Positions 44,779 through 55,631 of a DNA stretch of 64,000 nt are shown piece after piece. Positions within the stretch are counted from its first letter, which is position 1. Each line of letters opens with the position of its first letter. The stretch lies in the NCBI GenBank assembly GCA_032433765.1, contig JAVIAB010000049.1, positions 18,922,406-18,986,405 on the forward strand, written 5' to 3'. Under the pieces are notes generated by a model. That model ran no database searches. It was not told where the DNA came from and saw only the letters and a program-made list of their open reading frames with translations. The DNA is from Megaustenia siamemsis. Lineage: Eukaryota > Mollusca > Gastropoda > Stylommatophora > Ariophantidae. The translations under genes and the position numbers were made by a program.

Positions 44779-44997
44779 GTGATTACCAAAGCATGAGCTT
44801 CAATAGAACTACTGCGGAGTGCACGAAGAGTTACCCCTCCTGCATTAATGTGTCCAATGGAATCATTGCTCCCAAAAATGGATTCTCAAACTCTGTAGTC
44901 CACTGTCAATCTGGGCGTGTCCTCAGTGTAACAACGTGTTCCATTGGTCACTTCTATGACCACTTTCAGAGAATGTGTACAGACGCGTTACATGATG
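44779..44997 (+). CDS. Exon B3: type-B module lacking two cysteines
   Basis: The acceptor is GACGTGGCAG (ends 44778) and the donor GTAAGT at 44998, phase 1 to 1 (219 nt). It encodes GDYQSMSFNRTTAECTKSYP then SC, VVHC, VTTC and CSIGHFYDHFQRMC (C-x12-C). It aligns without gaps to exon B2 over the first 22 residues; B2 Cys7 and Cys12 are Ser and Thr here. Confidence 0.88.
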
Positions 44998-45064
44998 GTA
45001 AGTAATGATTTCTTATAAGTGGTAAAGTTGGTTTCTTATGTGAGTATTCTTTTATGATCTAAAT

Positions 45065-45440
45065 CATCGTCATCATCAAGTACCGGGCCTGCTGGCGTAG
45101 GTGATCATGTCTCTCCACAACTTTCGATCTCGACAGTTATTTATCATTTCTGTTGTTGACCTTCTACCAAGCTATTCTCTTGAACTGTCTTGTATTTTTC
45201 TATTTGCTTCCCTCTATCTCTTCGTCCCTCAATTTTCACATTTACTACAATATTTTCCAGTTGGTCTCTTCTCATTACATGGCCAAAAATGAAGATTGTT
45301 TCTTCCTAATATTGGAAATTAGCTCTCTTTTTGGTTTGACCTCTTTCATAACTTTTTCATTACTCTTCTTAGCTGTCCATGGTATTCTCAACATTCTTCT
45401 ATAAAACCACATTTCTACAGACTCCAGTGATTTACTTGTC
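45065..45440 (-). mobile_element. LINE-B 3' fragment
   Basis: The antisense tail CATCGTCATCATCAAGTACC (45067) runs through antisense GHVMRR, RREISSL-type and WFYRRML to ACTCCAGTGATTTACTTGTC. Confidence 0.82.
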
Positions 45441-45464
45441 TGTTGTCCTATTGGTCATATAATT

Positions 45465-46550
45465 CATTATCATCGAGTGCCATGCCTGCTGTCGTCGGTG
45501 ATCATGTCTCTCTACAACTTTCGATCTCGACAGTTATTTATCATTTCTGTTGTTGACCTTCTGCCAAGCCATTCTCTTAAGCTGTCTGGTACCTTATCTC
45601 TTTGTTTCCCTCTATCACTTCGTCCCTCAATTTTACCAGCTGTTCCCTTCAACATAACGTGACCAGAAAACGATGACTGTTCCTTCCTAATATTAGATAT
45701 TAGCTCTCGTTTTGCTTTGGCCACTCTCAGAACGTTTTTCATTACTCTTCTTAGCTGTCCATGGTATTCTCAACATTCTTCTATAAAACCACATTTATGC
45801 AGTCTTCAGCGATTTTCTTGTCTGGTATCCTATTGTCCATGATTCACATCCATATGTTAAGATTGGCTCTACATAACATCTAAGAACTCTTGTTCTTTTT
45901 CTATTGTCAAAAATGTATCGCATAGTATCTTCCTAATTTTTTTTGGAAAACTGCTTTTACCTGGGCCATTCTGCATCTCACCTCTGTTGTACATCTACCA
46001 TCTCACCTCTGTTGTACATCTACCATCTCACCTCTATATCTCATCTTTCTGTTGTTCTTTACTCTGTCGAATGCTTTTTCATGGTCAATGAAGGCTATGT
46101 ATAAGTTTTCATTGTGTTCTGTCGTTTTTTCTGCAAGCTGTTTTAATGTGAATAGTGCATCTACCATCTCACCTCTGTTGTACATCTACCATCTCACCTC
46201 TGTTGTACATCTACCATCTCACCTGTGTTGTACATCTACCATCTTACCTCTGTTGTACATCTACCATCTCACCTCTGTTGTACATCTACCATCTCACCTC
46301 TGTTGTACATCTACCATCTCACCTCTGTTGTACATCTACCATCTCACCCCTGTTGTTCATCTACCAGTTCACCTATGTTATAAATCTACCATCTCACCTA
46401 TGTTGTACATCTACCATCTCACCTCTGTTGTACATCTACCATCTCATCTCTGTTGTACATCTACCATCTCACCTCTGTTGTACATCTACCATCTCACCTC
46501 TGTTGTACATCTACCATCTCACCTCTCTGTTGTACATCTTCCGTCCGAGA
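45465..46550 (-). mobile_element. LINE-B with 25-bp array (~20 copies) and LINE-D patch
   Basis: Antisense LINE-B runs from the CATTATCATCGAGTGCCATG tail (45465) to TTACCTGGGCCATTCTGCAT (45958-45977). The 25-bp array CTACCATCTCACCTCTGTTG follows to 46540. At about 46036-46160 a LINE-D segment (antisense ALFTLKQLAEKTTEHNENLY and AFIDHEKAFDRV) sits between array units. This copy is very similar in its 3' half to 37715-37985. Confidence 0.85.
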
Positions 46551-46749
46551 TGATCTGAATATGTAGGCTCAAAACAGTACGAGTTTGGCTTCGAATCCTG
46601 GTAGAGTCAAGTGTTTTTCTATCGGGGGTGAAATAAAATCTCAGACACGAACCCCTTGCTGCGACTGCACTGGAGAAGCGACCCTTATTCTCCGATCTCA
46701 AATATCTCCCCCCGCCCCTCCGTAGACCCCAGTAATGGGAAAATGCTGT
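46551..46749 (+). mobile_element. Possible SINE-like sequence
   Basis: TTTGGCTTCGAATCCTGG at 46584 is box-B-like and ATGTAGGCTCAAAACAGT lies about 30 bp upstream. The spacing is short for box A; no second copy was noticed. Weak call. Confidence 0.3.
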
Positions 46750-47092
46750 CAAAATAGTATTTATTTTAACATCAGAACATCAAAACAGTCTACAGGCAGA
46801 AAATAGTATTTATTTTAACATCAGAACATCAAACAGTCTACAGGCACAAAATAGTATTTATTTTAACATCAGAACATCAAAACAGTCTACAGGCAGAAAA
46901 TAGTATTTATTTTAACATCAGAACATCAAAACAGTCTACAGGCAGAAAATAGTATTTATTTTAACATCAGAACATCAAAACAGTCTACAGGCAGAAAATA
47001 GTATTTATTTTAACATCAGAACATCAAAACAGTCTACAGGCACAAAATAGTATTTATTTTAACATCAGAACATCAAACAGTCTACAGGCACA
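46750..47092 (+). repeat. 49-bp minisatellite (7 copies)
   Basis: The unit includes AAAATAGTATTTATTTTAAC and ATCAGAACATCAAAACAGTC. It abuts LINE-D sequence; the AACATCAA-ACAG portion resembles LINE-D AACATCAACATAACT. Confidence 0.92.
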
Positions 47093-48470
47093 AAGTACAA
47101 AATGGAAATCAACATCAATAAAACAGAAGTCATGAATAACGTAAAAGAGAAACAGAACATCAACATAACTATAAAGGCAGACAACTAAAACATAATATCA
47201 ACATAACTATAGAAGGCAGGCAACTAAAACATAACATCAACATAACTATAGAAGGCAGGCAACTAAAACAGAACATCAACATAACTATAGACGGCAGGCA
47301 ATTAAAACAGAACATCAACATAACTATAGACGGCAGGCAATTAAAACAGAACATCAACATAACTATAGACGGCAGGCAACTAAAACATAACATCAACATA
47401 ACTATAGACGGCAGGCAATTAAAACATAACATCAACATAACTATAGACGGCAGGCAATTAAAACAGAACATCAACATAACTATAGACGGCAGGCAATTAA
47501 AACAGAACATCAACATAACTATAGACGGCAGGCAACTAAAACATAACATCAACATAACTATAGACGGCAGGCAATTAAAACAGAACATCAACATAACTAT
47601 AGACGGCAGGCAACTAAAACATAACATCAACATAACTATAGACGGCAGGCAATTAAAACATAACATCAACATAACTATAGACGGCAGGCAATTAAAACAG
47701 AACATCAACATAACTATAGACGGCAGGCAACTAAAACATAACATCAACATAACTATAGACGGCAGGCAATTAAAACAGAACATCAACATAACTATAGACG
47801 GCAGGCAACTAAAACATAATATCATCATAACTATAGAAGGCAGGCAACTAAAACATAACATCAACATAACTATAGAAGGCAGGCAACTAAAACAGAACAT
47901 CAACATAACTATAGACGGCAGGCAACTAAAACATAACATCAACATAACTATAGACGGCAGGCAACTAAAACATAACATCAACATAACTATAGACGGCAGG
48001 CAATTAAAACAGAACATCAACATAACTATAGACGGCAGGCAATTAAAACAGAACATCAACATAACTATAGACGGCAGGCAATTAAAACAGAACATCAACA
48101 TAACTATAGACGACAGAAAACTAAAATAGAATATCAACATTACTATAGAAGGCAGGCTACTAAAACAGAACATCAACATAACTAGATGGCAGGCAACTAA
48201 AACAAGTAGAGAAATTTAAATACCTAGAAAATCTAGTGACAAACGACAATTTACAATCAGCAGAAATAGACTCAAGATGCAACAAAGCTTGTCAGATCAT
48301 TGGACAGATATCACCACTATTGTTCAACATGGATCAAAGCACAACACAACGAGCTTTCAATAAACTATGCGAGAACACCAGACCCAAGGGCCGAACACGA
48401 AAAAGATGGATTTATGGATTATTGGAAACACTATGAAACATAACAGCAGTAGTGGTGAACAGAATATCAA
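47093..48470 (+). mobile_element. LINE-D fragment with 39-bp in-frame array (~26 copies)
   Basis: It opens KYKMEININKTEVMN (47091-47135) and KQNINITI, then the array at about 47165-48190 (ACAGAACATCAACATAACTA and TAGACGGCAGGCAATTAAA), and leaves through KQVEKFKYLENLVTNDNLQS (48200-48260) to RRKRWIYGLLETL. The unit is 13 codons of the RT (NINITIDGRQLKQ/H) and the sense frame is open across most of the array (stop near 48126). A truncation or deletion joins 48327 to a later LINE-D segment. Confidence 0.88.
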
Positions 48471-48775
48471 ATGACTCCCGAATTATATCCCCCCTCGACG
48501 CTGAAACACGCCATAAACAAACGCTACGAAAACGCCAGAATAAGAGGAAGACCGAGAAAGAGATGGACAAAGGGTATACTAGAGTTACTAGGAGGGATAA
48601 AACCAGAAGAGACCAACAGTAGAGCAACAAATCGCAGATTGTATCTCCTCTCGACGCCAAAGGCAATGGAAGAAGGATAGAAGAAGAAGAGGGAAGAAGA
48701 AGAAGACGCTGAAAGACAAATAAGGAAGGAAAGAGGAAGAAAAATAAGAAACATTCCGCAAATTCTGGAATTAGC
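48471..48775 (+). mobile_element. Second LINE-D 3' end, partly duplicated
   Basis: The ATCCCCCCTCGACGCTGAAA block (48486) is followed by another ARIRGRPRKRWTKGILELLG...NRRLYLLSTPKAMEEG copy, then a third CGCTGAAAGACAAATAAGG at 48706. The LINE 3' end appears as an imperfect tandem pair. Confidence 0.75.
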
Positions 48776-48884
48776 GTAACTTCCAACAGTTTATTAGTAG
48801 AGGAGATAACTGTGAGTATTTTCATGATTTATGTGAACTGTACGGCTATAATTCTGACAAATTTACGTGATCTATATATAAGAC
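48776..48884. other. Intron, nothing recognised
   Basis: No feature seen. Confidence 0.5.
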
Positions 48885-49482
48885 AAGTCAGACGTGATAG
48901 CTCAATGGTTTGTGAACTGGACTACAAAGGACAAGAGGTAGGGTTCGATCCCAACCGACGGCTTCCGGCTTCACCCAGCCTCTAATGGGTACCGGATTTT
49001 TTTTCTGGGAAAGTAAAGCGGCACGGGCGTAAGTAATACCGACCACATTACCCCAAAAGTCGTGTACTGAAGGTCTGTAAAATGTATGGTCACTAACACC
49101 ATATTAAGACGATGGTCATATGTTGGACATGTGATGAGAAGAGATAATAACCGAATAGCAAAGCAAGCCCTCATGTGGGAAACAACAGGTAAGAGGAAAA
49201 GAGGAAGACCCACAGAGACATTGAGAAGAACATTGATGAGAGAAGCAAGAGCAGCAGGAATCGGCTCCCTCAATGAGATAGAGCTGCTTGCACAGAACAG
49301 AGACAAATGGCGAGATTTGATAAAATATCTTTAAAAGAATTGAAAACTGCTAGAACAAAAATTCAGATAAGAGAAGGAGTATCTTGGTCTACGCCCTATG
49401 GGCCGGCTACGGCTCGAAAGGTCAATAGATAGATAGAACACCATATTCCCTATAAGCAACTTGGGCTCTTTACTTTCCTTTA
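48885..49482 (+). mobile_element. SINE-3 split by a LINE-E insertion
   Basis: SINE head CGTGATAGCTCAATGGTTTG (48894), box B GGTAGGGTTCGATCCC (48937) and body run to AACACCATATT at 49105. The SINE continues at 49437 (AACACCATATTCCCTATAAG) to about 49482. Confidence 0.9.
49106..49436 (+). mobile_element. LINE-E, 331-bp insertion with 11-bp TSD
   Basis: The TSD AACACCATATT lies at 49095-49105 and 49437-49447. It encodes RRWSYVGHVMRRDNNRIAKQ, TGKRKRGRPTETLRRTLMRE and LAQNRDKWRDLIKYL, and stops at 49332. The 3' UTR ends CTACGGCTCGAAAGGTCAAT then AGATAGATAG. This is the best-defined 3' end of LINE-E. Confidence 0.93.
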
Positions 49483-49769
49483 TATTTCTCACAATTTTTG
49501 CAAACTATATCTAAAATTATTGTCCCCAATTCATAAAAACATACACAGACAATAGGTATATGTTATCTATATGGACAGGATATCTCAATAAACATGTGAT
49601 TTTCATAGATGCCATTTTTCACAGTTTATGTTATATGTGAAGACCATAACATTTATGTTGACATATTAAAGATATGAGTATGCTTCTAATCTCTTGACAT
49701 TAGTTTACATTTCAGTCAGTAAAATATATTTGCATTGCAGAATCAGTAAAACATTTACATTTAAGTCTA
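49483..49769. other. Intron, AT-rich, nothing recognised
   Basis: No repeats or frames noted. Confidence 0.55.
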
Positions 49770-50315
49770 AAACCGTTGGAAAGATGCAGTCATCTATACT
49801 GACGGATCTGTAATACGACACAAAAGGAGAACATGGGCATTTACAGCATCGCTCGGCAGGCAGAATAGTCAAAGAAGACGGTGGTACATACGTTATGACC
49901 ACGAGTAGCATGACGATGTAGATGATGACAGTGACTAGGGCATTCTTCTTGTTAGAGTCACAAGACTACACCCACGCATGTATACTGAGTGATTCGATAA
50001 GCATGATAAGAAAAGTGGAGGCGGGATCTGTAGGCATGCATTGGTTAGAGTTATTGCAGAAGTCAAAAATACGAACGGTCACCTTTGTCTACGTCCCTGG
50101 CCATGCGGGAGTACTGGGAAATGAAAGAGCGGACAGGTTGGCTTTCTGCGCTATCGTTGAAGACGGTCAGCCAATGGATCGGGCGGACATCATCAGTGCC
50201 TTCCGTGATATGGGAAGAATACAGGACCTCGACAACCATGAGTCCACGTTACTCTTTCGGATGGAAGAGATGGGAGTTAAGATGGGCACAGCCAGAAACA
50301 AGAAACTTAGTGGAC
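49770..50315 (+). pseudogene. LINE-F fragment (RNase H), cut off by the 25-bp array
   Basis: It shows AVIYTDGSVIRHKRR (49787), ILSDSISMIRKVEAGSVGMH (49985), YVPGHAGVLGNERADRLAFC (50088) and MGTARNKKLSGRD (50290), then passes straight into the array. Frameshifts lie near 49845 and 49918. Confidence 0.85.
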
Positions 50316-53300
50316 GTGATGTGTTTCTGGTCTACACAGTGTGATGTGTTTCTGGTCTACACAGTGTGATGTGTTTCTGGTCTACACAGTGTGATGTGTT
50401 TCAGGTCTACACAGTGTGATGTGTTTCTGGTCTACACAGTGTGATGTGTTTCAGGTCTACACAGTGTGATGTGTTTCTGGTCTACACAGTGTGATGTGTT
50501 TCAGGTCTTCACAGTGTGATGTGTTTCTGGTCTACACAGTGTGATGTGTTTCTGGTCTACACAGTGTGATGTGTTTCAGGTCTACACAGTGTGATGTGTT
50601 TCTGGTCTACACAGTGTGATGTGTTTCTGGTCTACACAGTGTGATGTGTTTCTGGTCTACACAGTGTGATGTGTTTCTGGTCTACACAGTGTGATGTGTT
50701 TCTGGTCTACACAGTGTGATGTGTTTCTGGTCTACACAGTTTGATGTGTTTCAGGTCTTCACAGTCTGATGTGTTTCTGGTCTACACAGTGTGATGTGTT
50801 TCAGGTCTTCACAGTCTGATGTGTTTCTGGTCTACACAGTGTGATGTGTTTCTGGTCTACACAGTGTGATGTGTTTCTGGTCTACACAGTGTGATGTGTT
50901 TCAGGTCTTCACAGTCTGATGTGTTTCTGGTCTACACAGTGTGATGTGTTTCAGGTCTTCACAGTCTGATGTGTTTCTGGTCTACACAGTGTGATGTGTT
51001 TCTGGTCTACACAGTGTGATGTGTTTCTGGTCTACATAGTGTGATGTGTTTCTGGTCTATACAGTGTGATGTGTTTCTGGTCTACACAGTGTGATGTGTT
51101 TCTGGTCTACACAGTGTGATGTGTTTCAGGTCTACACAGTGTGATGTGTTTCTGGTCTACACAGTGTGATGTGTTTCTGGTCTACATAGTGTGATGTGTT
51201 TCTGGTCTATACAGTGTGATGTGTTTCTGGTCTACACAGTGTGATGTGTTTCTGGTCTACACAGTGTGATGTGTTTTCAGGTCTTCACAGTGTGATGTGT
51301 TTCCGGTCTACACAGTGTGATGTGTTTCTGGTCTACATAGTGTGATGTGTTTCTGGTCTATACAGTGTGATGTGTTTCTGGTCTACACAGTGTGATGTGT
51401 TTCTGGTCTACACAGTGTGATGTGTTTCAGGTCTACACAGTGTGATGTGTTTCAGGTCTTCACAGTCTGATGTGTTTCTGGTCTACACAGTGTGATGTGT
51501 TTCTGGTCTACACAGTGTGATGTGTTTCAGGTCTATACAGTGTGATGTGTTTCATGTCTACACAGTGTGATGTGTTTCAGGTCTTCACAGTGTGATGTGT
51601 TTCTGGTCTACACAGTGTGATGTGTTTCTGGTCTACACAGTGTGATGTGTTTCTGGTCTACACAGTGTGATGTGTTTCTGGTCTACACAGTGTGATGTGT
51701 TTCTGGTCTACACAGTGTGATGTGTTTCTGCTCTACACAGTGTGATGTGTTCTGGTCTACACAGTGTGATGTGTTTCTGGTCTACACAGTGTGATGTGTT
51801 TCTGCTCTACACAGTGTGATGTGTTTCTGGTTTACAGTGTGACTTTATTTGCAATGTTGTAAGGGAAAATGAAAGAGTGGACAGGTTGGTTAGCTATGCT
51901 GTCGTTGAAGACGTTCAACCAATATATCGGCGCGGACGTCATCATTACTATCCGAGATGTGGGTAGAGCACAGGTCTTCGACAACCATGAGTCCCCGTCA
52001 CTCTTTCGGATGAAAGAGATGGGAGTTAAGATGGGCACAGTCAGAAACGAGAAACATAGTGGGTGTGTAAGAAGACTTATCAACCAACACAGAACTGGAG
52101 TCGTCAGTCGTTGGACAGCGCGAGACTTGTTGAGGAGAGGATCTGAGCACCTATGGACATGTTCGGAGTGCAATGATGATGATCCACAAATAACTCAATA
52201 ACTCAATTTCAGTCTCACTAAAATGTATTGACATTTGAGGAGCCATTGAAACGTATCTACATTTTAGCGTTTATAAAACAAATATATTTCAGCAGCCATT
52301 AAAAGATATTTGCATCACATGATTTGTAAAACATATTTATATTTTTATAGTTAGTGACAAATTTATGTATCAGAGATTATAAAATATATTAACTGAATTA
52401 TTGAGATATTTACGGGTCATTATCATTGCACTCCGAACATGTCCATAAGTGTTCAGATCCTCTCCTCAGCAAGTCCCGCAGCGTCCAGCGACTGACGACT
52501 CCAGTTCTGTGTTGGTTGATAAGTCTTCTTACACACCCACTATGTTTCTTGTTTCTGACTGTGCCCATCTTAACTCCCATCTCTTTCATCCGAAAGAGTG
52601 ACGGGGACTCATGGTTGTCGAAGACCTGTGCTCTACCCACATCTCGGATAGTAATGATGACGTCCCCGCCGATATATTGGTTGACCGTGTTCAACGACAG
52701 CACAGCTAACCAACCTGTCCACTCTTTCATTTCCCTTACAACATTGCAAATAAAGTCACACTGTAAACCAGAAACACATCTACGGTGTAGAGCAGAAACA
52801 CATCAAACTGTGAAGACCTGAAACACATCACACTGTGTAGACCGGAAACACATCACACTGTGTAAACTAGAAACACATCACACTGTGTAGACCAGAAACA
52901 CATCACACTGTGTAGACCAGAAACACATCACACTGTGTAGACCAGAAACACATCACACTGTGTAGACCTGAAACACATCACACTGTGTAGATCAGAAACA
53001 CATCAAACTGTGTAGATCAGAAACACATCACACTGTGCACACCAGAAACACATCACACTGTGTAGATCAGAAAAACATAAACTATGTAGATCAGAAACAC
53101 ATCACACTGTGTAGACCTGAAACACATCACACTGTGTAGATCAGAAACACATCACACTATGTAGATCAGAAACACATCACACTGTGTAGATCAGAAACAC
53201 ATCACACTATGTAGATCAGAAACACATCACACTATGTAGATCAGAAACACATCACACTATGTAGATCAGAAACACATCACACTATGTAGATCAGAAACAC

Positions 53301-53790
53301 ATCACACTATGTAGATCAGAAACACATCACACTGTGTAGATCAGAAACACATCACACTGTGTAGATCAGAAAAACATCAAACTATGTAGATCAGAAACAC
53401 ATCACACTGTGTAGACCTGAAACACATCACACTATGTAGATCAGAAACACATCACACTATGTAGACCTGAAACACATCACACTGTGTAGACCTGAAAAAC
53501 ATCACACTGTGTAGACCAGAAACACATCACACTGTGCAGACCAGAAACACATCACACTGTGTAGACCTGAAAAACATCACACTGTGTAGGCCTGAAACAC
53601 ATCACACTGTGTAGACCAGAAACACATCACACTGTGTAGACCTGAAAAACATCACACTGTGTAGACCAGAAACACATCACACTGTGCAGACCAGAAACAC
53701 ATCACACTGTGTAGATCAGAAACACATCAAACTGTGTAGATCAGAAACACATCACACTGTGTAGGCCTGAAACACATCACACTGTGTAGA
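50316..53790. repeat. Second palindrome: 25-bp array / LINE-F / spacer / LINE-F / 25-bp array
   Basis: The left array 50316-51838 (TGTGATGTGTTTCTGGTCTA plus CACAG, ~61 copies) and the LINE-F segment 51839-52205 (+) are mirrored by LINE-F 52396-52757 (-) and the array 52758-53790 (CTGTGTAGACCAGAAACACA plus TCACA, ~41 copies). The two LINE-F segments share private changes (CAATATATCGGCGSGGACGT; TTTATTTGCAATGTTGTAAG at the array junction) and look about 96% identical, so they are one inverted duplication. The centre spacer is 52206-52395. Confidence 0.9.
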
Positions 53791-53794
53791 CATA

Positions 53795-54360
53795 CTATAA
53801 CCAGTGATGGAAAATGTACAACTGAAGTAAACAAAAGAATATGAATATCAAAAAGTAATTTTAATGGCATGAAGAACATACTAACATCAAAACAAATAAC
53901 ACCAAGGCTAAAACTAAGAATAGCAAAATGTTACATCTTCTCAATATTCCTATATGGCTAAGAAACATGGACATTGGACAAGAAAACAGAACAGAGAATT
54001 GAAGCCTTTGAAATGTGGATATATAGAAGAATCGGTATAATTGGATGGAAGGAAAAGAAAATAAACGACGAAGTCTTAAAACAACTAAAAATGAAAATAA
54101 AACTACTAAACGCAATTCAAACAAGACAAATGTGATTTTTGGACCATGTTAAAAGACACAATAGCCTACTATATAAAAGTAATTCTGAAGGTGTAAATAC
54201 AAGGTAAAAAAGGCAGAGGCAGACCAAGACAAACATGGACGAGTAACATCAAAAGAAGGACAAATCAGCCTATGACAACCTGCACCATCAAAGCAAGAGA
54301 CAGAGCAGAATGGCGCTCCATGGTAGCGAACCTTCGTTGCGGAGACGGCACTCCATGATG
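53795..54360 (+). mobile_element. LINE-C 3' fragment
   Basis: HTITSDGKCTTEVNKR-like start at 53800, then KQITPRLKLRIAKCYIFS, ETWTLDKKTEQRIEAFEMWI, and after a TGA at 54132 GHVKRHNSLLYKSNSEG-like sequence and RWRSMVANLRCGDGTP-like codons. It ends CACTCCATGATGATGA. Confidence 0.82.
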
Positions 54361-54361
54361 A

Positions 54362-54700
54362 TGAACCAAGTATTCCAAGTTTCCTCTTCTCATAATGTGC
54401 CCGAAAAATATTGATTGCTTCTTTCTGATGATTTTTAGCGGCTCCCATTTTGCGTTGGCTTCTTTGTGAATTTCCTCATTGGTCTTTTTCAGCTGTCCAG
54501 GATTTATGTGGAAAAACGTTTTATGCAACAGATATATTTCAACAGAAGTGAGAAATAGAATTCATCAACAATGCTATATAGAGCCAATTCTGACCTATAG
54601 AAGCGAATCATGGACAGTAAACAAAGAGATGAAAAGACGATTATCGACCACGGAGATGAGATTTCTGAGAAGAATGTTGAAAGTTCCTTGACTTTTTATA
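54362..54700. mobile_element. Two LINE-A pieces, head-to-head
   Basis: 54362-54500 is antisense LINE-A (GHIMRRGNLEYLV to LKKTNEEIHKEANA); 54505-54695 is sense LINE-A (KNVLCNRYISTEVRNRIHQQ to RFLRRMLKVP). This arrangement is an inversion at 54500, as happens when LINE insertion involves twin priming. Confidence 0.75.
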
Positions 54701-54713
54701 TCAGTAAAAAAAA

Positions 54714-55340
54714 AATGTAAAGTGCCCACGTCGCGTCAGTTGGCTTATAGGGAATATGGTGTTAGTGACCATAAATTTTACAGACCTTCGGCACATGATT
54801 TTTGGGATAATGTGGTGTACAAGAAAATCACTGGAGTCTGTAGAAATATGGTTTTACAGAAGAATGTTGAGAATACCATGGACAGCTAAGAAGAGTAATG
54901 AAGAGGTTCTGAGAAAGGTCAAAGCAAAAAGAGAACTAATTTCCAATGTTAGGAAGAAACAATCATAATTTTTTGGCCATGTAATGAGAAGAGAACAACT
55001 GGAATATATTGTAACAACTGGAAAAATTGAGGGACGAAGAGATAGAGGGTAGCAAAGAGACAAAATAACAGACAGCTTAAGAGAATGGCTCGGCAGAAGG
55101 TCAACAACAGAAATGATAAATAGCTGCCGAGATAAAATGTTGAGGAGAGACATGATCACCTACGCCACTAGGCCCGGTATTTGATGATGATGGTGATTAC
55201 GTCCGTGCCGCTTTACTTTCCCAGAAAAAAATCTGGTACCCAGTAAAGGCTGGGTGAACCCGGAGCCGTCGGTTGGGATCGAACCCTACCTCTTGTCCTT
55301 TGTAGTCCAGTTTACTAACCACTGAGATATCGCGGTTCCC
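54714..55340 (-). mobile_element. SINE-3 split by LINE-B
   Basis: The antisense SINE-3 3' half (CGTCAGTTGGCTTATAGGGA to GGATAATGTGGT, 54730-54817) and 5' half (ATTACGTCCGTGCCGCTTTA to CCACTGAGATATCGCGG, 55196-55338) bracket a LINE-B fragment. About 4 bp of SINE sequence is missing at the joint and no TSD is evident. Confidence 0.88.
54818..55195 (+). mobile_element. LINE-B fragment nested in SINE-3
   Basis: It reads RKSLESVEIWFYRRMLRIPW, TAKKSNEEVLRKVKAKREL and NVRKKQS, stops at 54968, and continues with decayed GHVMRREQLEYIVTTGKIEG. The tail is TTGATGATGATGGTG. Confidence 0.88.
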
Positions 55341-55409
55341 TTTTTATTTCAGAGTTGGTACAAAATATTTATTGCATTTCTGATTCAGTAGAACTTATTT
55401 ACATTTCAG

Positions 55410-55631
55410 AGTCGGTGAAACATATTTGCAAGGAACACCCCAACCAGTTACACCCCCACCCTCTCCAATGTGCCATGTACATCAAATGTGGACCGTCAAC
55501 CAACCATATTGGCCCTAGCAGCGTGACTTTTACTGTCGGGGAGTGCCCTTACCCACTTCTGTTCTCTAACGGTCTCTGCAGCAGCTACAAGACAACTAAA
55601 TGTGGATCGAGAAAGGAAGGGATAACTCCAT
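55410..55631 (+). CDS. Exon A3: CBM14-type module with shortened C4-C5 loop
   Basis: The acceptor is TTTACATTTCAG (ends 55409) and the donor GTAAGT at 55632, phase 1 to 1 (222 nt). It encodes ICKEHP, QCAMYIKC (C-x5-C), ECPYPLLFSNGLC (C-x10-C, two residues shorter than A1 and A2) and KTTKC. It is the most C-terminal exon recognised. The downstream donor shows the gene continues, but no further exon was found before 64000. Confidence 0.88.

Noticed and set aside
47169..48179. 336-codon minus-strand frame (MLMFCFSCLPSIV repeats)
   Set aside because: Antisense of a LINE-D-derived 39-bp array.
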